Positions 56,091-64,000 of a stretch of DNA of 64,000 nt are shown in pieces. Each line of letters begins with the position of its first letter. The stretch's first letter is position 1. The stretch is from Silvibacterium acidisoli (GTDB lineage: Bacteria; Acidobacteriota; Terriglobia; Terriglobales; Acidobacteriaceae). The position numbers and the translations under genes were made by a program. The stretch covers positions 1,674,001 to 1,738,000 of the forward strand of contig CP085323.1 in the NCBI GenBank assembly GCA_022870745.1. The letters are read 5' to 3'. Below the pieces are notes generated by a model, which saw nothing but the letters and a program-made list of their open reading frames with translations, was not told the DNA's origin and did not search any database.

Positions 56091-56291
56091 ATGCTGCCCA
56101 ATTACAACCAAAGATACATTGGTCTGGGTCGTCTTCAGCGCGATAATATGTGTAATAAGGTTCATTCAGCCGATACCATCGTCGTCGAAATGCACGACGG
56201 AGTGACTACGACCCGGATCGTGACGGGCGGTATCGGTATTGGTTATCTGTTCAAGCCCGGCAAAACCAGACGGGCACTTCAAGCGTCATAA
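56091..56291 (+). CDS. possible small ORF, 66 codons, uncertain
   Basis: An open frame between rfbD and the NRPS gene would encode a 66-aa peptide with a glycine-rich TGGIGIGYLFKPGKT end. No ribosome site precedes the ATG, and a TTG at 56073 is equally possible. It has no recognised family, and the remaining gap up to 56438 shows no other gene. I keep it only because small peptides next to peptide-tailoring genes merit a check. Confidence 0.25.
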   Translation: MLPNYNQRYIGLGRLQRDNMCNKVHSADTIVVEMHDGVTTTRIVTGGIGIGYLFKPGKTRRALQAS

Positions 56292-56438
56292 CAGACGATA
56301 TTGCAAGTGTTGGCGTGAAAACTTTCATCATGCCGATCTCCTGAGATACGACCGTCGTCACTGCGCGCATCTGCCACAGTTCACCGGCGCCGGAGGCTTC
56401 AGGACATTTGAATTTCGGAAACGGTCATACAGGCATCG

Positions 56439-59400
56439 ATGAGCTCCAATACTGAACTCTCCCCATTATGTAATGTCACGATCGCCGCAAATGCCGGAGG
56501 CGTCGCACGTCCGAGGCGCACGCCGGAGCATTCGAATTTGCAGGAAATGCTTCAACAGTTACCATTCGTCGCCACCACGGCGCTTCGGCAAAACTCCGAA
56601 GCTTCGCTCCTGCTTACCCTGGACGAGGTCTCCGTTCTGCGTGCTGCTGCCGAGAGAATGGGCACCAGCCTCGACCTGTATCTTGCCGGCTGCTTTTCGG
56701 CCCTCCTCTCCCGGCTGCTCTGGCACGAAAGTGTTTCGATTATCCGGATCGGCGTCTCCCCGGAGGTTTTGACCTGCGTCTGGGATAGCACAACGCCATT
56801 CCGGTCGGCCTACGCCAGCATGCGTACAGAGCTTCTCGAAGCTTCCAGCCAGATTGCCGATGCCGGCCCCAGCTTTCTTTTCCTGCCGGAAAGTAAAACC
56901 TTTCAGCCTTCATCTTCAGCCTCTCTCCGGCTCACTGCCGGTGCCGGACCTGCGGGCTCGCTTCAGCTATGGCTTACAAGCGCCGCGGGCCGCTGGTCGA
57001 GCGACATCCTGGTGGGCTGGCTCGATTCCCTGCGCTGCCTGTGGCTGGCTTCTGCTGCCACTCCCGAGCTGCCGCTTCGCCAACTCCCACTCCTCAGCCA
57101 GAACGATCTGGCCGCGCTTTACACCGGGCTGAATCAATCATCGGTGGCATTTCCCTCCATCCAGGAGGGGATCTCGGCCTGGCAGGCAATTGCCCGGCAG
57201 GCTGCGGCAACACCCTCGGCAATTGCGGTGCGCCACGACGGCCGCCAGTTAACCTACGCCGAAATCGAAGATCTGAGCAATCTCCGGGCACGCCAGCTTA
57301 TCTCCCTTGGCGCCGGCAAGGATCGTCCCGTAGCCATCTGCATGGAACGCTCCGAGCTACTGCCGGTCGCGCTTCTCTCGATCCTCAAGTCTGGCTCCTG
57401 TTACGTGCCGCTCGATCCGCATCACCCGCGGCAGCGCCTTACTTCGATCCTCGAAGAATGCAAACCGGTTGCTGTGCTCTCGGACACGCACCATGCGTCC
57501 TCGTTCGATGGAGTCGTCTCCTGTCCGGTACTGCAGATGGATACGGCATGTCCTGAGATATCTCCAGAGCCCGTGCTTGCGTCGCCCGCTCCTGACGATC
57601 TCGCCTACATCATCTACACCTCGGGCACGACCGGAAAGCCGAAAGGCGTCCAGATCAGCCAGGTGTCCCTGCTGAACCTGCTGGAAACCATCCGGCAGAA
57701 ACCCGGCCTGTCCCCGAGGGATCGCTGGCTGGCAGTGGCGACGATCTCGTTCGACATCGCCACCATGGACATGCTGCTCCCGCTTTTCACCGGCGCCACT
57801 CTCGTCATCTCCAGCCGTAACGCCGGAGGCGACCCGTATGAAATGGCGGCCCTCATTGAGCAGGAAGACGTAACCGCCATGCAGGCCACGCCCTTCACGC
57901 TCAAGCTGCTCGCGAACTCCGACTGGCAGGGCAAACAGGGATTGAAGGTCATTGCCGGCGGCGAAGCACTGCCCCGCGATCTCGCCAACCAGCTCATCGA
58001 TCTCGGCTGCGAGCTCTGGAACTGCTACGGCCCGACTGAAACCACGATCTATTCCAGCGTCATCCGTATCCATCCGGGCAATGGCATTGTGCCCATCGGC
58101 GGACCGGTCGCAAATACGAATCTCTACGTCATGGATGACGCAGGCCGCCTTGTGCCTCCCGGCGTTCCGGGCGAGCTGTACATCGGCGGGATCGGCGTCA
58201 GCCACGGCTATCTCGATCGTCCTGAGCTGACGGCACAGCGCTTTGTGTCCGATCCTTTATCGACGGACCCGGCTGCACTTTGTTTTCGCACCGGAGACCT
58301 CGTCCGCTACCTCAGCACGGAAGAGATGCAGTACATGGGGCGTCTCGACCATCAGGTCAAACTTCGTGGCTTCCGCATCGAGCTCGGCGAGATCGAGTCC
58401 GTACTGCGTACTCATCCCATCGTCGCGGACGCCGCCGTCATCCTTCGCGAAGACACGCCGGGTGAGCCGCGCCTGATCGCATATTTCACCGAAGACCCAT
58501 CGTCCGTGTCCGGCGTGAAGGCCGATCTCCGCGCCTACGCCAGCCGTCTTCTGCCGGAGTACATGCTGCCGTCCCGCGTCATCCGCCTCGATAAAATGCC
58601 GCTCACCGGCAGCGGAAAGGTCGATCGCCGCGCACTGCCCGTTCCGGAAATGATGGAAGGCGAGGATTATGGAGCGCCACGCCCGGTCGCTGCGGGTGTG
58701 GAACCGGCTTCTCCTCTCGAAGCACAGCTGCTGCTCGTCTTTCGCGAAGTGCTCAACAACAACGCCATCGGTGTCACCGACAGCTTCTTCGATTACGGCG
58801 GCTACTCCGTACTCACTGCGCGCCTGTTCTCACGGATCCACCGCACGCTCGGACGCAAGCTGCCGATCAGCATGCTCTTCGACGGCCCTACGCCGCGCAA
58901 GCTGGCCGCGCTGATCGAAAAGGGCATGACGCCGTCCATCATCGTGCCGATCCGGACAGAAGGCGCGGCAGCGCCGCTTTTTATCGTGCATTCCTACCTG
59001 ATCTACGCAGTGCTGCTCGAATCCATTGAGCCGGATCGCCCGATTTACGGCATACGAGAACTTGAAGACGCCCAGATCGGCATCCCGCTCGAAGATCGCG
59101 CCCGGCTCTACTGTGCCGAGATAGAGAAGACCTGCCCGTCCGGACCAGTTCATCTTGCCGGGTGGTGCGCTGCAGGATCGCTCACCGTCGAAGTAGCGAA
59201 ATACCTTCGCGAACACGGCCGTACCGTCACCACCGTCTCCCTGTTCGACGCGGAAAGACCCGGCTGGCAGCCAGACGTCAGGGCAGGCGAAAGCCTGCTC
59301 ACGGCCAGGATACGCAGCTCTCGCAACTTTCATCGTGAGCGCATGCGCGGGCTCAGTCTGCGCGGCAAAATTTCATACATGTATGCACAGTGGTCACGGC

Positions 59401-59768
59401 GCTGGGAGGACGCAGTCGAACGATTTGCGACCCGCCATCGTGTCGTCTTTACCTGGATCCAGGAACGCATGCCCTTCCTCTTGCCGGAAGCCTTGCGCTA
59501 CGGTTCGGCCGGGGTGGCTCCAAACGAGCTCATGCCCACGAAGACACAGCGCTATCCGGGCGAGATCGTTCTCTTCCGTGCAAGTGACGTCGCCCAGATC
59601 GACGGAGCGGATCCATCTCTCGGCTGGGATTCTGTCGCCAGCCAGGGAGTTCGGATCGAGTTCGCGCCAGGGGATCATGAATCCATGTTTCGCCCGCCCC
59701 ACCTGGCCACGTTCGGAAGCATTCTGCGGCGCGTCCTGAGCGAAGGCGAAGCCGCTCTCAGCGCTTGA
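56439..59768 (+). CDS. single-module NRPS: truncated C, A, PCP, Cys-type TE
   Basis: An 1109-aa nonribosomal peptide synthetase. Residues 30-225 resemble the C-terminal half of a condensation domain (LDLYLAGCFSALLSRLL, then LPLRQLPLLSQNDLAAL) but lack HHxxxDG, so no condensation is expected. The adenylation domain has A3 YIIYTSGTTGKPKGV near 388, NCYGPTETT, FRTGD, LRGFRIELGEIE and the A10 lysine in LTGSGKVDRR. The carrier domain has S790 in DYGGYS. The thioesterase shows a proposed triad C910 (GWCAAG in place of GxSxG), D937 and H1080. By my manual alignment the specificity residues read D-I-M-Q-V-A-C-I-Y-K, which I cannot match to a known amino acid. One amino acid is probably activated and released by the thioesterase. 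Confidence 0.9.
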   Translation: MSSNTELSPLCNVTIAANAGGVARPRRTPEHSNLQEMLQQLPFVATTALRQNSEASLLLTLDEVSVLRAAAERMGTSLDLYLAGCFSALLSRLLWHESVSIIRIGVSPEVLTCVWDSTTPFRSAYASMRTELLEASSQIADAGPSFLFLPESKTFQPSSSASLRLTAGAGPAGSLQLWLTSAAGRWSSDILVGWLDSLRCLWLASAATPELPLRQLPLLSQNDLAALYTGLNQSSVAFPSIQEGISAWQAIARQAAATPSAIAVRHDGRQLTYAEIEDLSNLRARQLISLGAGKDRPVAICMERSELLPVALLSILKSGSCYVPLDPHHPRQRLTSILEECKPVAVLSDTHHASSFDGVVSCPVLQMDTACPEISPEPVLASPAPDDLAYIIYTSGTTGKPKGVQISQVSLLNLLETIRQKPGLSPRDRWLAVATISFDIATMDMLLPLFTGATLVISSRNAGGDPYEMAALIEQEDVTAMQATPFTLKLLANSDWQGKQGLKVIAGGEALPRDLANQLIDLGCELWNCYGPTETTIYSSVIRIHPGNGIVPIGGPVANTNLYVMDDAGRLVPPGVPGELYIGGIGVSHGYLDRPELTAQRFVSDPLSTDPAALCFRTGDLVRYLSTEEMQYMGRLDHQVKLRGFRIELGEIESVLRTHPIVADAAVILREDTPGEPRLIAYFTEDPSSVSGVKADLRAYASRLLPEYMLPSRVIRLDKMPLTGSGKVDRRALPVPEMMEGEDYGAPRPVAAGVEPASPLEAQLLLVFREVLNNNAIGVTDSFFDYGGYSVLTARLFSRIHRTLGRKLPISMLFDGPTPRKLAALIEKGMTPSIIVPIRTEGAAAPLFIVHSYLIYAVLLESIEPDRPIYGIRELEDAQIGIPLEDRARLYCAEIEKTCPSGPVHLAGWCAAGSLTVEVAKYLREHGRTVTTVSLFDAERPGWQPDVRAGESLLTARIRSSRNFHRERMRGLSLRGKISYMYAQWSRRWEDAVERFATRHRVVFTWIQERMPFLLPEALRYGSAGVAPNELMPTKTQRYPGEIVLFRASDVAQIDGADPSLGWDSVASQGVRIEFAPGDHESMFRPPHLATFGSILRRVLSEGEAALSA

Positions 59769-59776
59769 TCTTGCAC

Positions 59777-59803
59777 AAAAGGCCACCCAATGGGTGGCCT
59801 TTT
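59777..59803. terminator. bidirectional terminator between NRPS and flavin monooxygenase
   Basis: Perfect 12-bp arms AAAAGGCCACCC / GGGTGGCCTTTT with a three-base loop lie 9 bases after the NRPS stop, where two convergent genes meet. Confidence 0.93.
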
Positions 59804-59828
59804 GCATAGCTGTACAGCTGCCGAACCG

Positions 59829-61067
59829 TTAGCTTGTGGCAGCAACCGCCCTGCTCGCAACGGGCTGCCGCTTCACTCCCCTGGCCAGATACTTCGTGAC
59901 CCGGAACGCAGTAAAACGCGAGCCGAATGCGAAACGCATGACCGGGCCGAAGCTGAAAGCAGCGGACACGCCGGTAAAGTAAAGCCCGTGCACCGACGAC
60001 TCAAAACCCGGCGAAAGAATGGGCGCATCTTCAAGGCGCTTGATCTTGGTGGCCAGCGATGGGCTCAGGAACTTCAGGCGATTCACATCAACACGATAGC
60101 CGGTAGCGACTACGCAGTGATCGACCACCTCTTCGACGATCTTCCCGTTCTTGTCCTTCAAGGTCAGGTGAACCTTGCCATTACGAATCTCAGCCGTCTG
60201 CGGGGTCATGCCGGTATGAACAGGCACGCGGCCTTCGATACCTTTTCTGACGGTCCATCCAGCGGACGGGCCAAGGAAGCGCTTGACCACCTTCACGCGG
60301 AAGTCAGAAGGAAGGTGATAGAAGATCTGCGGCATGTCGGTCACAAAGCGTGCCTTCCAGCCCGGCCCAACGCCACTGCGCGGCGAGCGGAGGCGCTGCC
60401 AGAGCGGCTCGCGGCCAGGGTGTGGCGCATCGTGGAAGCGGACCGCGCTGCGGCGCGCATACACCGAAACATCGGCATCGCCGTCCTTCAGCAATGCAGC
60501 CAGATCCAGCGCCGAAGCGCCCGAACCGACGACCGCAACCTTGCGTCCGGCAAAGGTCTTGGGATCCTTGTGCACCGAGCTATGCGTTACATAGGCCGGA
60601 TCGAGATTGCGGAAGCATTGCGGCAGATAGGCGAAATGCGTGATCCCTACTGCGACTACAACCTTCTTCGCCGAAACCGTCTCGCCGCCCTCCAGCGTCA
60701 GCCGGAAGCCGTCCTTGACCTCTTCGATCAGGGTGACGAAACGATCGTCCAGTTCTGGAACCATTCGGCGCTGGAATTCGTCACCATAACTGACAAATGT
60801 TTCCAGGCTGACCGGAATCTTTTCGTGGTCGTAAGGGATGTTGCGCTCTGCGCAGAATTTTTCGAGTGTGAAGATGGAGGAGGGGTCAGAAAGGTTTGAA
60901 GCGAAGCCGTCAGACTTCAACATCATGCCTTCCGGCATCTGCTCCCGCCACGTGTACATCAGCTTGCCGAAGATGCGAAAGGGGATACCGCTCTCACGCA
61001 GATGGGCTGCAATCGAGAGACCGTAAGGACCAGCTCCCACAATGGCTACTTCAGTAAAATTCGACAT
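59829..61067 (-). CDS. flavin-dependent monooxygenase-like oxidoreductase
   Basis: A 412-aa FAD- and NAD(P)H-binding protein. The FAD motif VAIVGAGPYGLSIAAHL is at the N-terminus, a second Rossmann motif KVAVVGSGASALDLAALL near residue 185 binds NADPH, and ATGYRVD is the usual C-terminal landmark. It resembles class-B monooxygenases and ornithine/lysine N-hydroxylases in outline, but the exact subfamily is open. I chose the ATG at 61067, after GAGAGG; ten further codons upstream are in frame. It is divergent from the ATP-grasp gene and convergent with the NRPS gene. It could oxidise the amino group or ring of the NRPS-activated residue. Confidence 0.84.
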   Translation of the reverse strand: MSNFTEVAIVGAGPYGLSIAAHLRESGIPFRIFGKLMYTWREQMPEGMMLKSDGFASNLSDPSSIFTLEKFCAERNIPYDHEKIPVSLETFVSYGDEFQRRMVPELDDRFVTLIEEVKDGFRLTLEGGETVSAKKVVVAVGITHFAYLPQCFRNLDPAYVTHSSVHKDPKTFAGRKVAVVGSGASALDLAALLKDGDADVSVYARRSAVRFHDAPHPGREPLWQRLRSPRSGVGPGWKARFVTDMPQIFYHLPSDFRVKVVKRFLGPSAGWTVRKGIEGRVPVHTGMTPQTAEIRNGKVHLTLKDKNGKIVEEVVDHCVVATGYRVDVNRLKFLSPSLATKIKRLEDAPILSPGFESSVHGLYFTGVSAAFSFGPVMRFAFGSRFTAFRVTKYLARGVKRQPVASRAVAATS

Positions 61068-61259
61068 ATAACCTCTCACGAAGCGGTGAGCCGACACAAC
61101 ACCGCAAGCTCGCGTTGGAGTCTGTTTTAGTTGAGCAGAATGCCGCTAGACCGTAGCATAATGCAGTGATTTTGGCCCTCACAATCAAACTTTCGTGCAA
61201 TAAGCGATGGGCAAAAAATCGGTTCTATTAATTGATATAAGCCGGAAACTATTATTTTG
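61068..61259. promoter_or_regulatory. divergent promoter gap, monooxygenase and ATP-grasp genes
   Basis: A 192-base gap. An A/T-rich stretch just before the ATP-grasp start (TTGATATAAG around 61232-61241) could contain a -10 element. No operator-like palindrome was seen. Confidence 0.35.
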
Positions 61260-62492
61260 ATGCGACCGAAAGTTCTCCTGTTGATGACTTGCTGCTGGGT
61301 TCCTCCCGCACGTTTCGCGCTCGTGCTTCTGAGAGAAGGGTGCGATGTCGATGCGGTGTGTCCTCCGGGCCATGTCATTCGAAAGGTCAAAGGAATCGGC
61401 CAGGCCTATCCCTACAACGGCTTTCAGGGTTCGCTTCGCAACGCCATTCTCGAGTCTCGACCCGACTTCATCATTCCCTGCGACGACTACGGCACATCCA
61501 ACCTCTACGAGATCTGGCAGGCCGAATTGCGCAATGGCGATCCGCACAAGCTCGCCGCGCTCATTGCCCGCTCGCTCGGTAATCCGGATAACTGTCATCT
61601 CGTCACCGAACGTGGGCGCTTTCTCGATGTCGCGAAACAGCTCGACATCCTGATTCCCAAAACCGACACGCTCCCTCCAGCGGCCAACGTCAAAAGCTGG
61701 CTTCGTACGCAGTCTTTCCCGGCCTACCTCAAGGCGGATGGCACATCCGGCGGCGTGGGTGTGCGTCGCGTCGAAAATGCCGAAGATGCGCAACTCGCAG
61801 CTGCGGATCTCTCCCGCCCCCCCGGCATGCTACGAGCCTTGAAGCGCTTCCTGGTCGATCAGGATCGCCGCCTTCTCTTGCCGTTTCTCAAGCGCGTTCA
61901 CCCTTCGCTCAGCCTGCAGGAGTTCATCGAAGGAAACGAAGCCAACGCCGCTGTCGCCTGCTGGCAGGGCGAACTGATCGGCTGCATCTGCTTCGAAGTC
62001 ATAGAGCGGACCGAAGCCCTCGGCCCGGCCGCTGTGCTGCGCGTCATCCGGCATCCGCAGATGGAATCGGCAGCCAGGAAGCTGGTGTCGCATCTGCAGC
62101 TGACCGGCCTCTACGGCCTCGACTTCATACTTTCCGCAACCGGCGACGCTTATCTTCTTGAGATGAACGCCCGCGCCACCCAGACCTGCCACCTGGTGCT
62201 GGGTGACGGCCGCTCGCCTATCCCTGCCCTCGCTGCCCGCCTGGCCGGCCACGATGCCCCGCCGGCAAAGACCGTCACCGAACTCGATACGATCGCTCTT
62301 TTTCCCGCCGAATGGCTCAGGGACCCGCAAAGCACTTACCTTGAAGCCGCTTACCACGATGTTCCCTGGGAGGCGCCCGAACTGATCGATGCAAGCCTGA
62401 CGCCGAATCTTGAGCAGCGCCTTCGCTTCAAGCAGGGCAGCCAGGTCCTGGAGTTCAAAGCGTCCGTGCAGGCACGGTCTTACAAGAACTGA
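61260..62492 (+). CDS. ATP-grasp carboxylate-amine ligase
   Basis: A 410-aa ATP-grasp protein. The N-terminal pre-ATP-grasp domain starts RPKVLLLMTCCWVPPARF. The ATP-binding lysine segment AYLKADGTSGGVGVRRV and the C-terminal metal site with GLDFILSATGDAYLLEMNAR and TQTCHL are visible. These enzymes join a carboxyl to an amine through an acyl phosphate, making dipeptides or sugar-amino acid amides. The ATG at 61260 follows a TTG, and there is no strong ribosome site. With the NRPS and monooxygenase it forms a compact peptide-tailoring set. The substrates are unknown. Confidence 0.85.
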   Translation: MRPKVLLLMTCCWVPPARFALVLLREGCDVDAVCPPGHVIRKVKGIGQAYPYNGFQGSLRNAILESRPDFIIPCDDYGTSNLYEIWQAELRNGDPHKLAALIARSLGNPDNCHLVTERGRFLDVAKQLDILIPKTDTLPPAANVKSWLRTQSFPAYLKADGTSGGVGVRRVENAEDAQLAAADLSRPPGMLRALKRFLVDQDRRLLLPFLKRVHPSLSLQEFIEGNEANAAVACWQGELIGCICFEVIERTEALGPAAVLRVIRHPQMESAARKLVSHLQLTGLYGLDFILSATGDAYLLEMNARATQTCHLVLGDGRSPIPALAARLAGHDAPPAKTVTELDTIALFPAEWLRDPQSTYLEAAYHDVPWEAPELIDASLTPNLEQRLRFKQGSQVLEFKASVQARSYKN

Positions 62493-62503
62493 CTGCGTCC
62501 GCG

Positions 62504-64000
62504 TCAGAAGTCCTGGCTCTGCCGTGCTCGCTCAGTTTCCCGAAGTTCTTCCTCCGCGGGCGGGATCCGGCTGCCGTCCATCGCATGTACAACTGCCGGA
62601 GGCCTGGGACGCATGGTCTTACCATCCAGCACCGGAGCCTTGCTCGAAACCTCCGTGCTCCAGTCCTCTTGCACATCCAGCACGTCGCCAGCCTGCAACT
62701 GCGGCAGATAATCCATTTCCTCGGGGATCTCGACCTCTACGCGCACCTCTCTGGCCGCCGCTTCCCAGGTGCTCATCCCGCCAATCACCAGCATCAGCGG
62801 CAGAATCATGGCGCTATTCAGCAGGTTGTCGATCGCCGTCATCAGGATGACGCCGACAAATGCGTGGCGTAGATTCAGATCTTCGATATCGGAGCGCGCA
62901 ATCGGAAACCAGGCGACGCGGACCACGGGAATCAGCTGCATGGCTTCAAGCGCAAGCAGCCCGAACAGCCCGTACATGCCAAAGGTCAGCAGCCACAGGC
63001 CAGCCGGGCGCATCTGCAGATGGCTCCACCAGTCCCACTGGTTCGATCCCAGCAATGGTTGCTCCAGCGCAAGGCTGACAGTTCGCTCGTCACGTGCCAG
63101 GCGTGTGCCGAGGGAACCCCGTCCGATCTTTTTCAGAAAAGCCGAGACATCGTGCGCAGCCGCATTATGGTGTACCGTTTCGCTCAGCGAAACGATGTTC
63201 AGCAACCTAAGGCTCGCAAACGACAGAATGCCCACCACCAGAACGATGGCGCAGACACGCGGAAAGTACTTCCGGCTGATAAACACCAGCGGCAGCAAAG
63301 CGAAAAGCAGCACAATGCTGCCAGTCGACTGGCACAGGATCGTAGTGACGCAGAGGATGATAGCGACCAGCGCCGTCGGCAAACCAAGAATGCGCTCGAA
63401 TGTGTGCCGCAGCCACAGCCACACCGAGAGGAGCGCCGCGGTCGCCATCCAGATTCCGAGCTGCGTTCCGTTTTCAAGGAAGCCGATTGGCCGATACCCG
63501 AAATAGCGCTTCACCCTTACCCACCGCAGCGGCTGAAAGCCGTAAAGGTGTGCATAGAATTGTGGTCCGTAGTAAATCTCTACGAGGCATATCGGCACAT
63601 ACAACAGGCCCGCAATCACAAACGCCTTCGCGGCCAGGCGCAACGATGCGGTGTCGGAGAAATACAGCCTGCCCAGCACGTAAGGCACACCCCATGACAG
63701 CAGCTGGTAAATCTCATCCTGCAGCCCATGCCCCACGTCTCCCGGATTCGCAATCGTCGAGAGCAGCGGCACCATGCACCACATCGCCATCGGCAGGTCC
63801 CAAAAGGTCAGGCGGAACCTGCGGAAGATCTTGCGATCGAAGAGAAAGACACACAGCAGCCCGGTAAATCCGGTCACCGTCGCCTTGGTGAAAAAGTAGT
63901 TCGTGGCAAGGCTGTCGCCGAGAATCGTGTACGGCTGTGGGTCTTCGCTGGCCAGGAAATGAGCAGCAGGCAGGATGGCCCATCCGCCCAGAAAGTTGAG
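62504..64000 (-). CDS. Wzy / O-antigen-ligase family membrane protein (5' end beyond window)
   Basis: At least 498 codons read on the minus strand and stay open to the right edge, so the start is outside the window; the ATG-like GTG at 63877 is internal. About ten membrane helices are visible, with a large periplasmic segment between helices (ENGTQLGIWMATAALLSV, then FPRVCAIVLVVGILSF), typical of Wzy polymerases and WaaL ligases. A 90-residue polar tail with PRPPAVVHAMDGSR follows the last helix and is unusual for the family. It would polymerise or ligate the repeat units made by this locus. Confidence 0.82.
   Translation of the reverse strand, partial: LNFLGGWAILPAAHFLASEDPQPYTILGDSLATNYFFTKATVTGFTGLLCVFLFDRKIFRRFRLTFWDLPMAMWCMVPLLSTIANPGDVGHGLQDEIYQLLSWGVPYVLGRLYFSDTASLRLAAKAFVIAGLLYVPICLVEIYYGPQFYAHLYGFQPLRWVRVKRYFGYRPIGFLENGTQLGIWMATAALLSVWLWLRHTFERILGLPTALVAIILCVTTILCQSTGSIVLLFALLPLVFISRKYFPRVCAIVLVVGILSFASLRLLNIVSLSETVHHNAAAHDVSAFLKKIGRGSLGTRLARDERTVSLALEQPLLGSNQWDWWSHLQMRPAGLWLLTFGMYGLFGLLALEAMQLIPVVRVAWFPIARSDIEDLNLRHAFVGVILMTAIDNLLNSAMILPLMLVIGGMSTWEAAAREVRVEVEIPEEMDYLPQLQAGDVLDVQEDWSTEVSSKAPVLDGKTMRPRPPAVVHAMDGSRIPPAEEELRETERARQSQDF

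Overview
The window looks like a chromosomal segment of an acidobacterium (Acidobacteriota, Terriglobia/Acidobacteriaceae type). The reasons are its moderately high G+C, two very large Oar-like TonB-dependent receptors with an N-terminal carboxypeptidase-regulatory-like domain, a propeller-type sensor kinase, a GH116 glycosidase with ThuA proteins, and GreA and YggX sequences of the type I associate with this group. No rRNA, CRISPR array, transposase or integrase was seen. There is one tRNA, tRNA-Pro(GGG).

Region 1 (1-11.4 kb) is phage-derived. On the minus strand an operon runs from a signal-peptide-bearing beta-helix protein (4718-9295) into terminase large subunit, a HipA-like kinase, a DUF3037 protein and a portal protein, and continues past the left edge. 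Upstream lies a control module: a zinc-ribbon protein coupled to a sigma-region-4-like protein on the minus strand, divergent from an XRE/S24-like repressor on the plus strand.

Region 2 (11.4-17.6 kb) is mostly housekeeping: a small protein overlapping a Gfo/Idh/MocA oxidoreductase that seems to start at CTG, a lipoprotein, MltG, GreA, a CDP-alcohol phosphatidyltransferase, YggX, tRNA-Pro, and an anchorless periplasmic TonB C-terminal-domain protein.

Region 3 (17.7-44.6 kb) is a carbohydrate acquisition island bounded by the two TonB-dependent receptors. It holds a GH116 glycosidase coupled to a ThuA protein, a ROK repressor, a second ThuA protein, a YVTN beta-propeller, and a Tat-exported SelA-like PLP enzyme with a secreted RraA-like protein. 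It also holds a hybrid propeller sensor kinase with its LuxR-type regulator, an MFS sugar-acid transporter, a MacB/LolCD-like ABC transporter with DUF3299, an exported amidohydrolase, and a HGSNAT/DUF5009-like membrane acyltransferase. Several enzymes that are normally cytoplasmic carry export signals here, which suggests part of a sugar-acid or amino-sugar pathway operates outside the inner membrane.

Region 4 (44.9 kb to the right edge) is a surface-polymer or natural-product locus. It encodes three putative Fe(II)/2-oxoglutarate oxygenases (one prolyl-4-hydroxylase-like, two JmjC/cupin_8-like), a Wzx-type flippase, a TIGR04325 methyltransferase and an MsbA-like ABC exporter. It continues with an initiating sugar-phosphate transferase, an RmlD-like reductase, a single-module NRPS (truncated condensation domain, adenylation, carrier, thioesterase with Cys in place of Ser), a flavin monooxygenase, an ATP-grasp ligase and a partial Wzy/O-antigen-ligase protein cut by the right edge. 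No glycosyltransferase other than the initiating one is visible. This region is the best candidate for an undescribed system: an amino-acid-modified exopolysaccharide or small exported peptide.
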